Positions 9,402 to 18,787 are shown, numbered from the stretch's first letter. The stretch: DNA of 64,000 nucleotides from Microvirga zambiensis WSM3693 (GCF_016735695.1 NZ_JAERQD010000020.1:54558-118557), one strand, 5' to 3'. Notes: generated by a model not told the origin, from the sequence alone. Made by a program: numbers and translations.

Positions 9402-9749
9402 ATGCCTCAGCCTGAAGCGATGGCCGCCCGCGCGCTCTGCCCGGCGCTGGATGCCGATTGGATCGAGCAGAAGATCATCCGCTCCTATGTGCGGCTCGCC
9501 ATGGAACCGCACGACGAGGATGGCTGCCGCGCCGTCACGCTTGTCCGCCGTGGCGGCCTGGAGGTGCGCCTGATGGAAGTGCCGAGCGACGAGATGATCG
9601 GGCTGCCGGCATTCTGGCTCGAGCTCCGCTCGCAGATGACGGGGGCGACCATCGACAGTCTCGGCTGCTACGAGTTCGACGAGGACGAATTGTCGGCCGC
9701 CGTCATGTTCGTCCAGGACGCGACGCACCGGCTGCCGCTCCTTCATTGA
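9402..9749 (+). CDS. conserved hypothetical protein, 115 aa
   Basis: A small acidic cytoplasmic protein preceded by a good AGGGAGA site. It has no signal peptide or membrane segment and no motif that I recognise. It is rich in Asp/Glu, with a DEDEL-type stretch near residue 92. It starts 210 bases from the divergently transcribed AraC gene, so the regulator may act on it. The reading frame is clean and well used, which supports a real gene. A small membrane protein gene follows 38 bases downstream on the same strand. Confidence 0.65.
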   Translation: MPQPEAMAARALCPALDADWIEQKIIRSYVRLAMEPHDEDGCRAVTLVRRGGLEVRLMEVPSDEMIGLPAFWLELRSQMTGATIDSLGCYEFDEDELSAAVMFVQDATHRLPLLH

Positions 9750-9787
9750 CGGCAGCCTCGCTGTCGCGCGTCGCCCGGAATGATCCC

Positions 9788-10051
9788 ATGAAACCCCTCC
9801 CGCGCCGTATCGACCTCATAGAAGGTGCCTTCTGCGGCGGTCTGGCGGGACTGCTTCTGTTCGTCGTCGTCGACGTTTTGATGGTCGCGGCGGATCTGAC
9901 CCTGGACGTCGACCCCGTCACCTATTTCCTGACAGGGGTCGCCGTCTCGGTCCTCGGCGGAATCCTGCTGGCGCTGGCCCTGGTCCGCTTCTGGAACCGG
10001 TATCTTTCGAAAGCCGCTCGCGGCGAGGGCGAGAGCGAAAAGGAACGTTGA
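9788..10051 (+). CDS. small membrane protein, two helices, 87 aa
   Basis: Starts at ATG 9788 and encodes 87 residues. There are two strongly hydrophobic helices (about 13-34 and 45-66) separated by a short acidic loop, and a charged C-terminal tail rich in Arg, Lys and Glu. No known family is recognised. It lies 38 bases after the preceding small gene and is probably co-transcribed. A GC-rich inverted repeat about 180 bases downstream may end the transcript. Confidence 0.6.
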   Translation: MKPLPRRIDLIEGAFCGGLAGLLLFVVVDVLMVAADLTLDVDPVTYFLTGVAVSVLGGILLALALVRFWNRYLSKAARGEGESEKER

Positions 10052-10359
10052 GGACTCGAAACGAGATCACGGGAAATTTCAGTAACGTCATGATTTCAGT
10101 TCGCGCGATCCCGTGGCGCATGAGGCCCGGCCTGACAGGCTGGGAACCGATGGAAGGTGAGCCCCGGCATTCCTTCGGTCATCGACGATATTCCGGCGCG
10201 TAGGGGCAAGTTGCGTACCAGTGCCGGAACCCCGCCCGTCCGAAAGGCAGCCTTCAAGAGCGCCATCAACCGGACGGGCGGGATCTCTTCTTTCAGCTGA
10301 AGATCTCCGCTGGCGATCGCTGGATGCCGGCGAGCTCGATCCGCGTCGACGAAAATTCT
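10052..10359. other. 308-bp intergenic stretch with one GC-rich inverted repeat
   Basis: Lies between two convergent genes. No convincing coding frame is visible. The only structure I see is a perfect 12-bp inverted repeat with arms at 10231-10242 and 10271-10282, described separately. Confidence 0.5.
10231..10282. terminator. 12-bp perfect inverted repeat, possible bidirectional terminator
   Basis: The arms CCCGCCCGTCCG and CGGACGGGCGGG flank a 28-base loop and are followed on the plus strand by a pyrimidine-rich stretch (ATCTCTTCTTT). It lies between convergent genes, where a terminator would be expected. There is no clean T-run, so termination is inferred. Confidence 0.35.
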
Positions 10360-10722
10360 CTACGACGCAGACAGGTCCTGCCGGAGCTGGGCAGGGTCGA
10401 TCGCCACTTTCAGCACCGTGCCGCCGAAATCCAGAATCAGGACGGGTCTTTCACCGCTGTGATCGATTGTCGTGCTCAGAGGCTGCACCGGCACGCTCTT
10501 GGCATGGTTGGGCCCGGCATCGGCCGAAAAGCTCCTGGGCGGCTTGCCCCGATGGGTCCGCACCATCTCGTTGAGCAGATCGGTCACGAGGGGCGTGGAA
10601 TCCACCGCGCTGAGGAGAATCTCGTATTCCTTGCCCGCATCGGCCCGGATGCCGAGAGCCACGATGCTGCCGTCGTCCGCAACCCGGACCCGCCAGGCCT
10701 TTGAACCAATCCGCTTGACCAA
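10360..10722 (-). CDS. hypothetical protein, 120 aa (TTG start)
   Basis: A 120-residue cytoplasmic protein with no recognised family. The start codon is TTG at 10722, supported by GGAGGA seven bases upstream. The N-terminal half reads like a beta-rich fold (AWRVRVADDGSIVALG, then KEYEILLSAVDS). No signal peptide or membrane helix is seen. It stands alone between the convergent small-membrane-protein gene and the GDSL hydrolase gene on the same strand, 81 bases away. Confidence 0.55.
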   Translation of the reverse strand: MVKRIGSKAWRVRVADDGSIVALGIRADAGKEYEILLSAVDSTPLVTDLLNEMVRTHRGKPPRSFSADAGPNHAKSVPVQPLSTTIDHSGERPVLILDFGGTVLKVAIDPAQLRQDLSAS

Positions 10723-10803
10723 TACCGTTCCTCCGATGCGCCGCGGCCATCGATACTCCGACGGACCGTCTCCCTGTCAATCCCGGCAGCGACGTTGAGA
10801 GGT

Positions 10804-11526
10804 TCAGCCCGGATCTTTCAGGAGATCGCCGAGGATCCGGTAGGCCAGCTCGGTGAAATGCAGCTTGTCCGGCCGGTAGGCCAGGGAGCCGGCCTCGATG
10901 AGGGCCGCATCGGCATCCAGGTACCGGACGCCGTCGCGCCGCGCGACATCCCGGATGAGACGGTTGGCCTCCAGCCGTGCGGCGTTCCGCGACGCGAAGG
11001 CATCGCCCCTTGGCGGAATGGCGATCACGTCGATCCGGGCACCGGGCCAGACCTCTGCGAGCGTCCTGACGATTTCAGCGATGCCGGCAGCGATGGCGCA
11101 GGGCTGATTGTCGCCCGCGATGTTGTTCGTTCCGGCCAGAAGCACGACCCGCCTCGGATGGAGAGACGCCAGGGCCAGGTCCCGCAGCCGCCAGAGCACG
11201 TTCTGGATCTTGTCTCCGCCGATGCCGAGATTCCAGATGCGGGCTTGTGCAAAAGCCGCCCTCGCCCATGCCGGGTCCCAGCCTCGGACGAGACTGTCGC
11301 CGATCATGACGACATTCGCCGATGTCGGCGGATTGGCCTTGAGAGCGAGATGTTCCCGCACGCGCGCGGCCATCTGCGCGGGAGCGGGCGTCGTCGTGAC
11401 GATCAGGTCGGCCTGCGGACAGGCCGGCCCTCGGGCACCGCCCTCCTCGGCTCGCGAGGACAGAGAAAACGCGACGATCGATACTGCCGCGATGCAGATC
11501 GACCGCACCGATAGGGACTTGCGCAT
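10804..11526 (-). CDS. exported SGNH/GDSL-family hydrolase
   Basis: A 240-residue secreted esterase-type enzyme. A signal peptide covers about residues 1-26 (ends SSRAEE). All SGNH blocks are visible: block I GDSL with Ser78, block II with Gly at GIGGDKI (101-107), block III AGTNN with Asn134, and block V DKLH with Asp220 and His223. It resembles the platelet-activating-factor acetylhydrolase-like lipase/acyltransferase group. It begins 18 bases after the end of the alpha/beta hydrolase-TPR gene on the same strand, so the two are probably co-expressed. Removing acyl groups from a surface glycan is a plausible but unproven role. Confidence 0.88.
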   Translation of the reverse strand: MRKSLSVRSICIAAVSIVAFSLSSRAEEGGARGPACPQADLIVTTTPAPAQMAARVREHLALKANPPTSANVVMIGDSLVRGWDPAWARAAFAQARIWNLGIGGDKIQNVLWRLRDLALASLHPRRVVLLAGTNNIAGDNQPCAIAAGIAEIVRTLAEVWPGARIDVIAIPPRGDAFASRNAARLEANRLIRDVARRDGVRYLDADAALIEAGSLAYRPDKLHFTELAYRILGDLLKDPG

Positions 11527-11544
11527 CTGTCGCCTCGCCGGATC

Positions 11545-12414
11545 TCACGCCGGTGCCAGCGCATCGGCGGATGGTTGCTCCTGCCGGGCGCTCTTTGGCG
11601 TCATCCTGTCCAGGAGGGCGAGCGTATCCTTGTGGTCCGCCCGGATCGACAGGGCCCGCTGACACAGGGTCGTGGCGGTGGCGGCGCGTCCCTTCTTGAA
11701 GCAGGCCTTCGCAAGCGTGTGCAGGTATTGCGGCGATTTTCCCCGGCTTTTCCGCAGCATCCGCTCGTCGATGGGACGTCCCTCGAGGAAGTCGACGACG
11801 AAATTCTGCAGAACGCCACCATGCGCGAGAACGAAGGTCGATGGGTGATCCGTGTATCGTAGATTCAGGATCCGCGATCTCGGGAATGACGGGATGACCT
11901 CCCGCAGAACGTAGGGTCCGTCGATGGGCTGGAGCGGATCGACCAGGATCAGATGGTCCCTGTCCGGATCGGCAACGTCGCGCAAAGGCAGATGGTTGGT
12001 GTCGAACTGATCTGCATATCGCTGCATTCCGACCAGAGCGTAGTAACTGTGATTGCGGGGCGAGAAGGACAACGCGCGCGCCCCGACCGCCGACGCGAAA
12101 TACAGGGCTGCATATCCGCCCATGCTCGATCCATAGGTGACGACGGCCTTGTAGCGAGGAACGATCTCGGAGACGGCCTGCTTCAGGTCGTCGATCGACA
12201 GGTCCTGATACCAGTTCTCCTTGCGCTTCTGAACGGAGATGACGTCGTATCCGCGCTTGTTGAGAAACATTTCGCCGAAGCCCGGGCGATCCACGTCGAC
12301 CGGCCCCATCTCGGTGAAGGCGACGACCAACGTCGCGCTCACGGCCTCCCCCGCCGGACAATAGGAAATCGTCGTAATGCCGTTATCGAAAATACGGCGC
12401 TTCATTCCGCTCAT
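11545..12414 (-). CDS. alpha/beta-hydrolase-fold protein with C-terminal TPR-like tail
   Basis: A 289-residue cytoplasmic protein. The first 200 residues have an alpha/beta-hydrolase outline: a strand, then the nucleophile elbow GSSMGG with Ser97, an acid after strand six (LVDP, Asp159) and a candidate His198 in AHGG. The last 80 residues (YLHTLAKACFKKGRAATATTLCQRAL and following) look like a TPR helix pair. Proteins of this kind occur near surface polysaccharide and glycosyltransferase genes. It is followed 18 bases on by the exported GDSL hydrolase. The substrate is unknown. A very AT-rich region lies upstream. Confidence 0.7.
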   Translation of the reverse strand: MSGMKRRIFDNGITTISYCPAGEAVSATLVVAFTEMGPVDVDRPGFGEMFLNKRGYDVISVQKRKENWYQDLSIDDLKQAVSEIVPRYKAVVTYGSSMGGYAALYFASAVGARALSFSPRNHSYYALVGMQRYADQFDTNHLPLRDVADPDRDHLILVDPLQPIDGPYVLREVIPSFPRSRILNLRYTDHPSTFVLAHGGVLQNFVVDFLEGRPIDERMLRKSRGKSPQYLHTLAKACFKKGRAATATTLCQRALSIRADHKDTLALLDRMTPKSARQEQPSADALAPA

Positions 12415-12728
12415 GCCCGCTCAATCCATTTTGCTCGAACCGTCGGCGCGAATGCATTTCCCTCAAAGGCCATGTCGCTTTCGGGCCGTTCAATCAGCTT
12501 TTCAGAAAATTATTATTGAATACATTTTGATCAATACACAACATCGAGAGCAGTTTTTCTTATTTAATCAATAATTCTAATTTCGAACGAATATTCTTAT
12601 AATTCAAATACTATTGATTGGCTTCGCCCAGATCTTGATGCGTCCGGTCTGATCGTCAGACTTACCGCGTTCACCGCTCTTGCAGCGAGCAAGCGGCACC
12701 GACAGGCCACGCTCTGCGTTGTTTGATC
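12415..12728. promoter_or_regulatory. AT-rich divergent control region between the hydrolase pair and corA
   Basis: A 314-bp gap that is strikingly AT-rich at about 12500-12620, against roughly 65% GC around it. It holds the promoters of two divergent units. No gene is seen. Long A/T tracts of this type are typical targets of MucR/Ros or H-NS-like proteins in this order, which is inference. Confidence 0.45.
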
Positions 12729-13742
12729 ATGACGAATCCTCTCAAGCTCGCACCAGCTTCTCCACAGAAGCGCCCCGGGGTGGTCGCCTCCGCCGCCTAT
12801 GCCGGCGGCCGCCGCGTGGCCGAGATCCCCATCGAGGAGGCGGGGGAATGGTCGCGCAAGCCCGGACACGTGGTCTGGATCGGCCTGCACGAGCCGGATC
12901 TGGACCTCCTGCGTCAGCTCCAGAGGGAGTTCAGCCTGCACGAACTCGCCATCGAGGATGCGCTCAAGGCGCATCAGCGGCCCAAGCTGGAGCAATATGG
13001 CGACGCCCTGTTCGTCGTCGCGCGCACGGCGCAGATGTTCGACGGTCGCATCGCCTTCGGCGAAACGCATCTCTTCGTCGGGAAGGGCTACGTGGTCTCC
13101 GTGCGACACGGCGCTTCGACCTCCTACAGGCCGGTGCGCGAACGCTGCGAGGCGGCTCAGAAGGCATTTTCGGAAGGAGAGGATTTCATCCTCTACGCCA
13201 TCCTGGACTTCATCGTCGACAACTACATTCCGGTGATCCAGACGATCCAGGATGAGGTCGAGGAGATCGAGGACAGCATCCTCGGCGAGACCGCGAACCA
13301 GTTCCATGTGACGCGGCTCTATCAGCTTCGCCGGGATCTCCTGCGCCTGCGCAATGCCGCCGTGCCGCTCGTGGAGGTCTGCCGCCGCCTCGAGCAGCCG
13401 GGACTTCCGGGTGTCGATCCGGCCATGTCTCCCCTCTTCCGCGACGTCTCCGATCATATTCGGCGCGTGCAGGAGGAGATCGAATCCTTGCGCGAAGTGC
13501 TCGCCTTCGCCTTCGAGACCAGCCTGATGACGGGACAGGCGCAGCAGACCGAGATTACCCGCAAGCTCGCCTCCTGGGCCGCCATCCTGGCCGTGCCCAC
13601 TGCCGTTGCGGGGCTGTACGGCATGAATTTCGACGTGATGCCCGAGCTTCACTGGAAATACGGATACGCCCTCGTTCTCGTCGTGATCCTTGCGGTGTGC
13701 GGATGGCTCTACTGGCGCTTCCGCAGGAACGGCTGGCTCTGA
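12729..13742 (+). CDS. corA: CorA-type magnesium/cobalt transporter
   Basis: A 337-residue CorA-family divalent cation channel of the inner membrane. The long cytoplasmic funnel (LHEPDLDLLRQLQREFSLHELAIEDAL and following) leads to two C-terminal helices. The signature YGMNF, which forms the pore entrance, sits near residue 297 at the end of the first helix. The loop MPEL and a second helix follow, and the protein ends in a basic tail. ATG 12729 is chosen. A TTG two codons upstream is an alternative. It is transcribed alone. Confidence 0.92.
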   Translation: MTNPLKLAPASPQKRPGVVASAAYAGGRRVAEIPIEEAGEWSRKPGHVVWIGLHEPDLDLLRQLQREFSLHELAIEDALKAHQRPKLEQYGDALFVVARTAQMFDGRIAFGETHLFVGKGYVVSVRHGASTSYRPVRERCEAAQKAFSEGEDFILYAILDFIVDNYIPVIQTIQDEVEEIEDSILGETANQFHVTRLYQLRRDLLRLRNAAVPLVEVCRRLEQPGLPGVDPAMSPLFRDVSDHIRRVQEEIESLREVLAFAFETSLMTGQAQQTEITRKLASWAAILAVPTAVAGLYGMNFDVMPELHWKYGYALVLVVILAVCGWLYWRFRRNGWL

Positions 13743-14000
13743 CCGGACTTCCGCCGGATCCTCAGTAATTCACCTTAGACCGAACCCCGCCTCTCCCGAG
13801 CGATCAGGGTTCGCCGGGTCCCTTTTCAGGGTTTCACCCGATGGCCGGCGTCGATGCGGTTCCTAAACTAGGACTACGTGGCTTCGAGCGTCCCATCCCA
13901 TCGACCGGCGGGATGACGACGGCAAGCGCCTATCGACGTGGCGTCGATCCCGACGACGCTCGCGCCATTGCAACGACGACCATGATCGAAGGAGCATTGC

Positions 14001-15662
14001 ATGTCTGAGGATACGGCGAACACCCATTCCGACAGCGGCTTCAGCCGCCGCTCGCTTCTCACCGGATCGACGGCGCTCGTCGCGGCCGCTGCAGCGATCA
14101 GTGCATCATCGCAGGCCGTCGCTCAGGCGCAGACGCCGGCTCCGGCTCCAGCGGCGGGCACCGGGACCGGCAGGCCGCCGAATATCCTCGTCATCTTCGG
14201 CGACGATATCGGCGTCCCGCAGATCAGCGCCTATACGATGGGCATGATGGGCTACCGCACCCCCAACATCGACCGCATCGCGGCGGAGGGTGCGATCTTC
14301 ACCGATTCCTACGGCCAGCAGAGCTGCACCGCCGGTCGCGCCTCCTTCATCCTCGGACAGGAGCCGTTCCGCACCGGCCTTCTCACCATCGGCATGCCGG
14401 GAGATCCCCACGGCATCGCCGACTGGATGCCGACCATCGCCGATGTCCTCAAGACCAGAGGCTATGCGACCGGCCAGTTCGGCAAGAACCATCTGGGCGA
14501 TCAGGATCAGCATCTTCCGACCAAGCACGGCTTCGACGAGTTCTTCGGCAACCTGTATCACCTGAATGCCGAGGAGGAACCGGAAGGCTATTTCTATCCG
14601 AAGGACCCGGCCTTCCGCAGGCAATACGGGCCGCGCGGCGTCATCCGCTCCAGCGTCGATGGGCGCATCGACGACACCGGGCCGCTCACGACGAAACGGA
14701 TGGAGACCGTCGACGAGGAGTTCCTCGCGGCGGCCAAGGACTTCATCGACCGGCAGCACAGGGCGAGCAAGCCGTTCTTCGTCTGGTTCAATGCCACCCG
14801 TATGCATGTCTTCACGCATCTCAAGCCCGACAGCGTCGGCAAGACCGGCAAGGGACTTCATGCCGACGGCATGGCGGAGCACGACGGTCATGTCGGACAG
14901 CTGCTGAAGCAGCTCGATGATCTCGGCATCGCCAACGACACCATCGTCCTCTACACCACCGACAACGGCGCCGAGCTGGCCCTGTGGCCCGACGGCGCCA
15001 TGACGCCGTTCCACGGCGAGAAGGGCACCACATGGGAGGGCGGCATGCGCATCCCGATGATGGTGCGCTGGCCGGGCGTGGTGAAGCCCGGCACGCAGAT
15101 CAACGAGATCGTCACGCTCATGGATTGGATGCCCACCTTCGCCGCGGCAGCGGGGATTCCCAACATCAAGGAATCCATGAAAACCGGCTTCACCGCCGGG
15201 ACGAAAAACTTCAAGGTCCATCTCGACGGATACGACCTGACGGGCTTGCTGAAAGGCGAAGCGAGGAACCCGCCGCGCGATACCATGTATTACTTCGATC
15301 AGGGCGGCAACCTGAACGCCATCCGGTGGAACGACTGGAAGCTGAGCTTCGCCGTCGCCAGCGAAGGCAACATCGCCACCGCGCTCCGAGAAACCCCGAG
15401 CTGGGCCAATATCGCTAACCTGCGCATGGACCCTTATGAGCGTGGCATGAAGGAAGGCGGCGGCGCGATCGAATTCCTGGCGCGGAACATGTGGCTGCTG
15501 GTCCCGATCCAGGGCAAGATCAAGGAGTTCTTCGCCGATTTCGAGCAATTCCCATATCAGGAGGGCAGCACGCTCAATGCGAGCGGCATCAATTACGGGA
15601 TGCTGCGTCAGCAGGCGGCTCTGAAGCGTCTCAACGACATCGAGCGCCTGGCGCCGCGATGA
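14001..15662 (+). CDS. Tat-exported arylsulfatase, CTAGR type
   Basis: A 553-residue sulfatase. A twin-arginine signal (SRRSLL, Arg16-Arg17) is followed by a hydrophobic stretch and AQA, so it is exported folded. Metal-binding DD is at 68-69. The sulfatase signature is CTAGR beginning at Cys109, which fits the C-x-P/A-x-R rule for formylglycine formation. TTDNGAE and the GEKGTTWEGGMRIP stretch complete the active-site outline. GGAG precedes the ATG by about 8 bases. It is only distantly similar to the sulfatase at 378-1817. A strong hairpin lies just downstream. Confidence 0.9.
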   Translation: MSEDTANTHSDSGFSRRSLLTGSTALVAAAAAISASSQAVAQAQTPAPAPAAGTGTGRPPNILVIFGDDIGVPQISAYTMGMMGYRTPNIDRIAAEGAIFTDSYGQQSCTAGRASFILGQEPFRTGLLTIGMPGDPHGIADWMPTIADVLKTRGYATGQFGKNHLGDQDQHLPTKHGFDEFFGNLYHLNAEEEPEGYFYPKDPAFRRQYGPRGVIRSSVDGRIDDTGPLTTKRMETVDEEFLAAAKDFIDRQHRASKPFFVWFNATRMHVFTHLKPDSVGKTGKGLHADGMAEHDGHVGQLLKQLDDLGIANDTIVLYTTDNGAELALWPDGAMTPFHGEKGTTWEGGMRIPMMVRWPGVVKPGTQINEIVTLMDWMPTFAAAAGIPNIKESMKTGFTAGTKNFKVHLDGYDLTGLLKGEARNPPRDTMYYFDQGGNLNAIRWNDWKLSFAVASEGNIATALRETPSWANIANLRMDPYERGMKEGGGAIEFLARNMWLLVPIQGKIKEFFADFEQFPYQEGSTLNASGINYGMLRQQAALKRLNDIERLAPR

Positions 15663-15699
15663 GGGAGGACCTCACCCCTCTTGTCTGAAACGACTCACG

Positions 15700-15728
15700 G
15701 ATCGGGCGGACAGTTTGTCCGCCCGATC
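15700..15728 (+). terminator. 13-bp perfect hairpin after the sulfatase gene
   Basis: A 13-bp GC-rich stem (15700-15712 with 15716-15728) closes a three-base loop 37 bases after the sulfatase stop. There is no T-run, so it may stabilise the 3' end or act with Rho rather than as a classical terminator. Confidence 0.5.
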
Positions 15729-15878
15729 GCATGTGAAGCATGGTCAAAAGACATCCGATCACAAGACGATAGCCACGCGGTTTGGAAAGGCGCACAATTA
15801 CTGTGAAGAGGAAGGCTCGTGCTCGCGCCTCGGGGAGATGCCCGATCCTCCTCTCCTGAACGTCTCAAGGAGAGCCTC

Positions 15879-16673
15879 ATGCGAATGATGATGGCGGCGA
15901 TGCTCTGCACTCTGACGATGACTGCTACCGCCCAAGCAGCGATCCGGGAAGAGCAGGTGACCTACCAGGACGGCGGCACCACGATGAAGGGGTTCATCGT
16001 CTATGACGACGCGATCACGGCCAAGCGTCCCGGCATCGTCTTGGTCCCCGAATGGTGGGGCATCACGAGCCATGTCCGGGGCGAGGCGCAGAAATTCGCG
16101 CAGCAGGGCTATACCGCCTTCGTCGCCGACATGTATGGCGACGGCAAGACGGCCGACAATCCGAACGATGCCGGCGCATTGGCGACCCTGGTGATGAAGG
16201 ATCCCGGGGTGATGGAATCGCGCTTCAACGCCGCGCGGGCCCGGCTCGCCGGACATGCCTCCGTCGACCCGGCCCGCATCGGCGCCGTCGGCTATTGCTT
16301 CGGAGGCGCCGTCGTTCTGAACATGGCCCGCCTCGGTGCCGATCTCGACGCCGTCGCGGGCTTTCATGCCACGCTCGGGCTCAACACCCCTGCTCCGGCG
16401 CCGGGCACCGTGAAGGCAAAAATCCTCGTGTTGAACGGCGCGGAGGATCCCTTCGTGAAGCGCGAGGAATACGAGGCGTTCCGCAAGGATCTCGACGGCG
16501 CCAAAGCGGAATACAAGGTGATCGAATATCCGGGCGCGACGCACGCCTTCACCAACCCGGAGGCCACCGCGCTCGGCCAGAAGTTCAACCTGCCGCTCCG
16601 CTACGACGCACAGGTGGATCGCGAGGCGAAGGCGGAGGCATCGAAATTCTTCGATGCCAATCTGAAAAAATAG
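15879..16673 (+). CDS. exported dienelactone hydrolase-family protein
   Basis: A 264-residue alpha/beta hydrolase of the dienelactone hydrolase family with a signal peptide (1-20, ending AQA), so it works in the periplasm. The triad is Cys140 (GYCFGG), Asp190 (GAEDPF) and His222 (GATHAF). The start ATG 15879 has AAGGAGAG upstream. Several methionines cluster at the N-terminus. Typical catechol-pathway enzymes are cytoplasmic, so this exported form may cleave other esters or lactones. It is transcribed alone. An inverted repeat follows. Confidence 0.88.
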   Translation: MRMMMAAMLCTLTMTATAQAAIREEQVTYQDGGTTMKGFIVYDDAITAKRPGIVLVPEWWGITSHVRGEAQKFAQQGYTAFVADMYGDGKTADNPNDAGALATLVMKDPGVMESRFNAARARLAGHASVDPARIGAVGYCFGGAVVLNMARLGADLDAVAGFHATLGLNTPAPAPGTVKAKILVLNGAEDPFVKREEYEAFRKDLDGAKAEYKVIEYPGATHAFTNPEATALGQKFNLPLRYDAQVDREAKAEASKFFDANLKK

Positions 16674-16682
16674 GTTGGACAA

Positions 16683-16729
16683 CGCAGCACGAACGCAATG
16701 TAATTTGATTTCATTTCGTTCGTGCTGCG
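16683..16729 (+). terminator. 13-bp perfect inverted repeat after the dienelactone hydrolase gene
   Basis: The arms at 16683-16695 and 16717-16729 are perfectly complementary (core GCAGCACGAACG) around an AT-rich 21-base loop, starting 9 bases after the stop codon. This is probably a 3'-end structure. No T-run follows. Confidence 0.45.
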
Positions 16730-16825
16730 ATCGTTCGACAGGAATTATTGCCGGGAATGGAGGCACCTTAACCGGTTCTTATCCTTACTGTGACATTCGA
16801 GAAGTCCTGCCTTCAGGTGACACCC

Positions 16826-18787
16826 ATGCTTCTCGGATTGCTCCCGTCCAACTCCGCCGCCGCCAAGATTCAGGCATTGGATGCCACCTTCGCCACGATC
16901 GCCTTCGACGTCGACGGCAACATCCTCGAGGCCAATGACAACTTCCTGTCCCTGGTCGGCTACAGCATCAGTCAGATCCGTGGGCGCCATCACCGCCTCT
17001 TCGTCGAACCGACGGAAGCCGAGGCGCCGCAATACCGCAAATTCTGGCAGGACCTGCGCAAAGGCCATAGCCAATCCGCCGAGTTTCGTCGCCTCGGAAA
17101 GGACAAGAAGGAGGTCTGGCTCAAGGCGAGCTATGTCCCGATCCTCAACCGGAGCGGCGACGTCACCCAGATCGTCAAGTTCGCCACCGACATTACGGCC
17201 CAAAAACTTCAGCAGGCCGATTTCGCCGGTCAGATCGCGGCGATCAACCGGTCGCAGGCCGTGATCCATCTCGCGCTCGATGGAACGATCATCGACGCGA
17301 ACGAGCTTTTCCTGAAGACGATGGGCTACGAACGCGAGGCCGTGCTTGGCCGGCATCACCGCATGTTCGTGCTCGGCGATTACGGCCACAGCCCGGAATA
17401 CGAAGCGTTCTGGCAGAATCTCAATCGCGGCGAATATCTTTCCGGCGAGTTCAAGCGGATCGCGAAGGACGGCCGGGAGATCTGGCTGCAGGCGAGCTAC
17501 AACCCGATCTTCGACGACAGCGGGCGGCCTTTCAAGGTTGTCAAATACGCCTCCGACATCACGGCAGAAAAGCTGAAAGCCGCCGAGACTGCAGCGCAGG
17601 TCGCAGCCGTCGGCCGATCACAGGCGGTCATCCATTTCGACATGGACGGGAGGATTCTGGATGCGAACCAGAACTTCCTCGACACGATGGGATACAGCCT
17701 TGAGCAGATCCGCGGACAGCACCATCGGATGTTCGTTCCAAGTGCATACGCGGCAAGCGCCGAATACGCGGCGTTCTGGGACGGCCTGCGCGCAGGCCGC
17801 TATTCAGCCGCCGTGTATCAGCGGGTCGGGAATGGCGGACGCGAAATCTGGATCCAGGGCAACTACAATCCGGTTCTCGATACGGACGGCCGGCCCTTCA
17901 AGATCGTCAAGTTCGCGACCGACATCACAAAGAGCATGGCCGTTCGCGGCGAGGCGATCCAGCTCGCCGAGCAGACCCTGGGCAATGTCCGCGCCGTCGC
18001 GATGGCTGCCAACGACATGAACATTACGGCGAGCGCGATTTCCGACCGGATGCAGGAATCGCGCAGCGCCGTCGATGAGATCCATGCCAGAACGCAGGGA
18101 GCCGACGCCTCCACGGCCAAACTCCGCGATGCGGCCCTGGCGATGGATGGCGTCGTGCAGGCGATCACCGTGATCGCCGAGAAGATCAATCTCCTCGCAC
18201 TCAATGCCACGATCGAGGCGGCGCGGGCCGGCGAAGCCGGACGCGGCTTCGCGGTGGTGGCGAGCGAGGTGAAGAACCTGGCCAATCAGGCGGCCCAGGC
18301 GACCGCGCGCATCTCCGGAGAAATCCTCTCCATGCAGGCCGTGTCCGGCGACGTCGAGCAGGCCCTCGCCTCGATCAGCACGGCGGTCGCGGATGTCAGA
18401 CGCTTCATCGTCGAGACCGCCGGGACTATGCATCAGCAGAGCCTCGTGACGACCGACGTGTCGAGAAACATCAAGATCGCGGCGCAGGGCGTCGCCGGGA
18501 TTGCCCGCAGCCTGGACGAATGGGTCGTCGGCGTCGAGGAGCGGCGCTCGAACGAACGAACCAGGGTCAGCCGTGCAGCGACCATCCAGCTTGGAACCGC
18601 CTCGAGCGCGCAGGACATCGCATGCATGGTTCTGAACATCTCCGAGAGCGGTGCCAAGATCGCCGTCGCGACGGCCGGCGTTCCGAACCGCTTCGTGCTC
18701 AGGATCGACGGTGAAGGCACCGAGCGAACCTGCCAGGTCGTGCGGCGGAGCGAGCAGGAGCTCGGTGTCAGATACGTCCGATATTAG
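16826..18787 (+). CDS. soluble triple-PAS methyl-accepting chemotaxis protein with C-terminal PilZ domain
   Basis: A 653-residue cytoplasmic chemoreceptor with no membrane helix. Three near-identical PAS domains lie at about 14-126, 140-250 and 264-370, each with a RGxHHRxFV-type motif and ending in ATDIT or ASDIT. The MCP signalling domain spans about 380-565, with the conserved hairpin tip region [27 protein letters not shown] PilZ domain follows at 572-650, with Arg574xxxArg578 and NxSxxG (604-609), the residues that bind cyclic di-GMP. ATG 16826 has AGGTGA upstream, while a GTG 36 bases earlier lacks one. The neighbour downstream is a GGDEF-EAL protein. Confidence 0.9.
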   Translation: MLLGLLPSNSAAAKIQALDATFATIAFDVDGNILEANDNFLSLVGYSISQIRGRHHRLFVEPTEAEAPQYRKFWQDLRKGHSQSAEFRRLGKDKKEVWLKASYVPILNRSGDVTQIVKFATDITAQKLQQADFAGQIAAINRSQAVIHLALDGTIIDANELFLKTMGYEREAVLGRHHRMFVLGDYGHSPEYEAFWQNLNRGEYLSGEFKRIAKDGREIWLQASYNPIFDDSGRPFKVVKYASDITAEKLKAAETAAQVAAVGRSQAVIHFDMDGRILDANQNFLDTMGYSLEQIRGQHHRMFVPSAYAASAEYAAFWDGLRAGRYSAAVYQRVGNGGREIWIQGNYNPVLDTDGRPFKIVKFATDITKSMAVRGEAIQLAEQTLGNVRAVAMAANDMNITASAISDRMQESRSAVDEIHARTQGADASTAKLRDAALAMDGVVQAITVIAEKINLLALNATIEAARAGEAGRGFAVVASEVKNLANQAAQATARISGEILSMQAVSGDVEQALASISTAVADVRRFIVETAGTMHQQSLVTTDVSRNIKIAAQGVAGIARSLDEWVVGVEERRSNERTRVSRAATIQLGTASSAQDIACMVLNISESGAKIAVATAGVPNRFVLRIDGEGTERTCQVVRRSEQELGVRYVRY

